Positions 61,050 to 64,000 of a stretch of 64,000 nucleotides of DNA are shown in pieces. The DNA is taken from contig OY848931.1 of assembly GCA_963693285.1 (NCBI GenBank), positions 2,740,144 to 2,804,143 on the forward strand, in the 5' to 3' direction. The stretch is from Xestospongia muta. Its lineage: Eukaryota > Porifera > Demospongiae > Haplosclerida > Petrosiidae. The notes beneath the pieces are model-generated. The model did not search any database. It was not told the origin of the DNA and saw nothing but the letters and a program-made list of their open reading frames with translations. Positions within the stretch are counted from its first letter, which is position 1. Every line of letters begins with the position of its first letter. The position numbers were made by a program, and so were the translations under genes.

Positions 61050-62760
61050 TGGGACCGGCTACAAAGTTCTATTATTCAAGGTCAGATGACAATCACATAA
61101 CATGTACATTTACATTCATACTGTATAATTACATATCATTTTATAGTCCTGCATGTCCTTAAAACATTGCCCAGCTCAATACAGTAGAATGATGGACCGA
61201 CATTAGAGGCTGTTAAAATTTTCTTATCATAATTTAGTGTCTAATTTATTACCAACTACTATAGATCATTTAGGACCTATTGCTTCACTACAACCCAAGG
61301 TATTGTATCTATTTGCATATCTGTCCATCTGTGATATGTCCCTTTATCCATTAATCTTTTAATCCATCCATTCATCAATCTGTAACATTTACACCCATTC
61401 GTCCATGTGTCCATTTACCAAAATACCTTGTCCTTACTTTATTTAATCATCACTAACAGTATTGGATTTGGTACAACATACACTTCCTGTTGTATCTTCA
61501 ACTGTACAATAACTTTAAAATCTCCTCAAGGCTACTTAGATGTTAAACTAACTCATTATGTTTCAGTTGAAACTGATCATCATTACAAACAAGCCTCAGT
61601 CTCACATTTCAGAGTCCAGTTCCCAGACCAGGTTCAATAGATGGATCTGAAATTTGATCCTAAATGTGATTTGCACAAGAAGACAAACTGGCCAGTTTGT
61701 TGATTCTCTGTAAGAAACTGGCAATAGTGAACTTCCTCCTGCTTCAGAGACTGTTGTATCATTAATGATTGGTATTAATTTGGACTATCTATATAATGAT
61801 TTTCAAGACTTTGGATTAGACATTCCTGCTGGACTGGTTCTCATATCAAGTATATCCTGATTCTTCAACTATACGTAGCTCTAAAAGGATCCATCTCTTC
61901 ACTCCTATGTTATCCATTTATATAACCATCCATCCATTTGTCCATCTACCTGTTCATTAAGCCATCCATTCATTCATTAAGCCATCCATCTAGCTATTCA
62001 AGCATTTATACATTAATCTATATAATCTTTTATTTAATTTAGGTAACGAAGTCCATATTATAATTAATACACAAATAGAATATGAGAAAAGAGACAAGTC
62101 CAATAATTATGGTATGAAATGTCAACTTATTGGTTAAGAACAATCAAGAGACATAAACAGGTGATAGTCATATGAGAATCATGTGATCATGATATGTCAC
62201 TATTGTCTGTCTCTCTTATAAAAAGGATTAGCTATTTTGGTGCTATATGAACTGGTGCACTCCTTTTTGAAGATGTCAACCTTCTATATCCTAGTCAGTG
62301 AAATAAACAGAGCCATACACGATGCCAGTTATTATTGTCAGCGTGTACATATACCATGTGCTGCCATTGACTAGTGTACTTTGATTGACCTCTCCTTTTT
62401 TCAATAAAGAAATTAACTGTTAGTTATTATCCTAATTATACTGAAAAAGCTGATATGAGAAGTTGTTTCTGTTATGTAAGAGGATGAAGGAGAGAAACAA
62501 CCTGCAAACTAGTTGTAAGATTGTGGAGTGAAGGAAGGACCTCTGAAAAGCAGATAGAGTCAGAGATAGATTAGATGTACAATACATAGATGACTATCGA
62601 ATTGATGGATAGGTACATTTAGACATACATGTTACTATTGGACAGAATACTTAATACAAAAGTAAATAGACACTGCATTTTTATATTTACAGAGCACAAT
62701 TAGAGGAGTTAATAACTAACGTATTATCTGATGCATGGTAAACTCAAGTTCTCCTCTAAT
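61050..62760. repeat. Duplicated block A, copy 2
   Basis: Colinear direct copy of block A copy 1 lacking about 1.3 kb of its middle. Identity by eye is about 90 percent in the best stretches, for example 62042-62220 against 58936-59110. Non-coding as far as I can see. Confidence 0.75.
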
Positions 62761-63244
62761 GATGCTATGAGTAATAGTCTGTGTAATTGATCTAGAGAAT
62801 CTCGTGACGAACCATGTTGGAACTATTACTGTGACTTACAATAAAGTATCAAGATATTTGGAGGCTTCATTCATATTGGTAACAGTTGACTCTGGAGTAA
62901 GAATGGATGAATAGATGGAGAGATAGGTAGTTGGATAATAGACGGGTAGGTAGATTAATAAAGGGATGGATTTAGATTTTAAACAGAGGAATGAATTTAT
63001 AGCTAATTGGACAAAGAGAAGGATGTAGATATATAGCAATCCATTGAACAGTTACTACTAAAAAGCTGATATGAGGATTGTTCAAGCTTGTGCCCAAAAG
63101 GTAATTATATCACTTAATTTCTTTAAAATACACACGCTCTCTCTCTAGTTTCCTGTTGATTATATAGCTCAACAGATGGCTCTCAAATGTTGGTGTCTTG
63201 ACTTCTAACCTCAAGATCACTTGTTTCTTTTTCTATGTCTGGTA

Positions 63245-64000
63245 TTTGCTAACATTAATGAAGCTGTCACTGGCATGTAAGAGGTTAAAGGAGAGAAACA
63301 ACCTGGAAACAAGTGGTAAGATATTTGACTGAAAGAGGGAAACTCTGAGAAACAGAGAGAGTGAGAAAGAAAGGGATAGATTAGATGTACAACACAATGA
63401 CTTGACTAATCCAGGAGTAGAAGGGAAATCTGAGACAAGTGGCATCAGTACATCAATTTTTAAGTCACTTTCCTTGTCAATTTTTCTGTCCATACATTAT
63501 TGACCAACAAGTCTGTTTGTCTGTTCATTATTCTGGGAATCGTCTTTTCTTATTTCAATTCCTTTATCTCAATTATTAAGTGTATCAACAATGTGACATA
63601 GCTTGACCAAGGATAAAAGGCTGTCTGTTGTCTCGGACTGCTGCTGACACCTATGAAATGAAATGAATCATCGACATAATCAACTACTGTGTATGAAAAT
63701 GTGACTGAAACATTGTTTTGTTTGAGTATCAGATACATACTATGTACTACATTACAATAATATAACTAACAGGTAATTTCTGTATTGAAAAAGGGAGAGG
63801 CCAATCAAAGTACACTAGTCAATGGAAGCACATGGTACATGTACATGTAGACAATAATAACTGGGATCTTGTATGGCTCTGTTAATTTGACTGACCAGGA
63901 TATAGAAGGTTGAGATCTTCAAAGAAGTACACCAAAGTAACTAATTCTTTCTCAAACAGATCTAGAGTCAAACACTAGAAAAAGACAATAGTGACATACG
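63245..64000. repeat. Block C copy 2 followed by an inverted copy of part of block A
   Basis: 63285-63400 resembles 59365-59470, 63400-63770 is block C again, and 63790-64000 is the reverse complement of about 59090-59290 (and 62190-62400), for example CAATAGTGACATA at the window end against TATGTCACTATTG. The array continues past the right edge. Confidence 0.7.

Overview
The window is animal nuclear DNA, AT-rich, with many small exons separated by introns that are often only 46-60 bp. The host genes are metazoan: a spliceosome factor, an intraflagellar transport subunit, a BORC lysosome-positioning subunit, and an ankyrin-GTPase-death domain protein. Compact introns, AT richness and a Roco/death-domain gene without a kinase suggest an early-branching animal, most likely a demosponge. 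That taxonomic call is inference.

Layout. (1) 215-1569 (+): the last four exons of PRPF18. It converges on (2) 1639-18034 (-): a complete 39-exon IFT122 model of 1202 codons, whose frame holds across every junction. Two of its introns start with GC. One intron carries a small inverted-repeat element encoding a ZAD-like zinc-binding domain. (3) 18035-19891: intergenic, with weak candidate exons only. (4) 19892-34985 (+): a five-exon BORCS6 gene (238 codons). Its first two introns (5.1 and 8.5 kb) are crowded with transposons: a pogo-like DNA element carrying an opposite-strand Ulp1-type protease, hAT fragments on both sides of exon 2, a 732-bp hAT element with G-rich ends, a degenerate minisatellite, and a complete but inactivated Ty3/gypsy-type LTR retrotransposon whose integrase lies upstream of reverse transcriptase. 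(5) 35786-50163 (-): a 14-exon gene (1134 codons) with ankyrin repeats, a Roc GTPase, a COR-like region and a death domain. Six ankyrin repeats each occupy their own exon. Its introns hold a LINE reverse transcriptase remnant and a 660-bp TA-flanked element with an open frame. (6) 50164-64000: mostly non-coding, with two related fold-back repeats, the three last exons of an unidentified minus-strand gene, long microsatellites, and a family of large direct and inverted duplications that runs off the right edge.

The host genes are unrelated in pathway (splicing, ciliary transport, lysosome positioning, possible death signalling), so no operon-like logic applies. Exon coordinates were derived by hand from splice signals, reading-frame continuity and remembered family conservation. 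No database search was possible.
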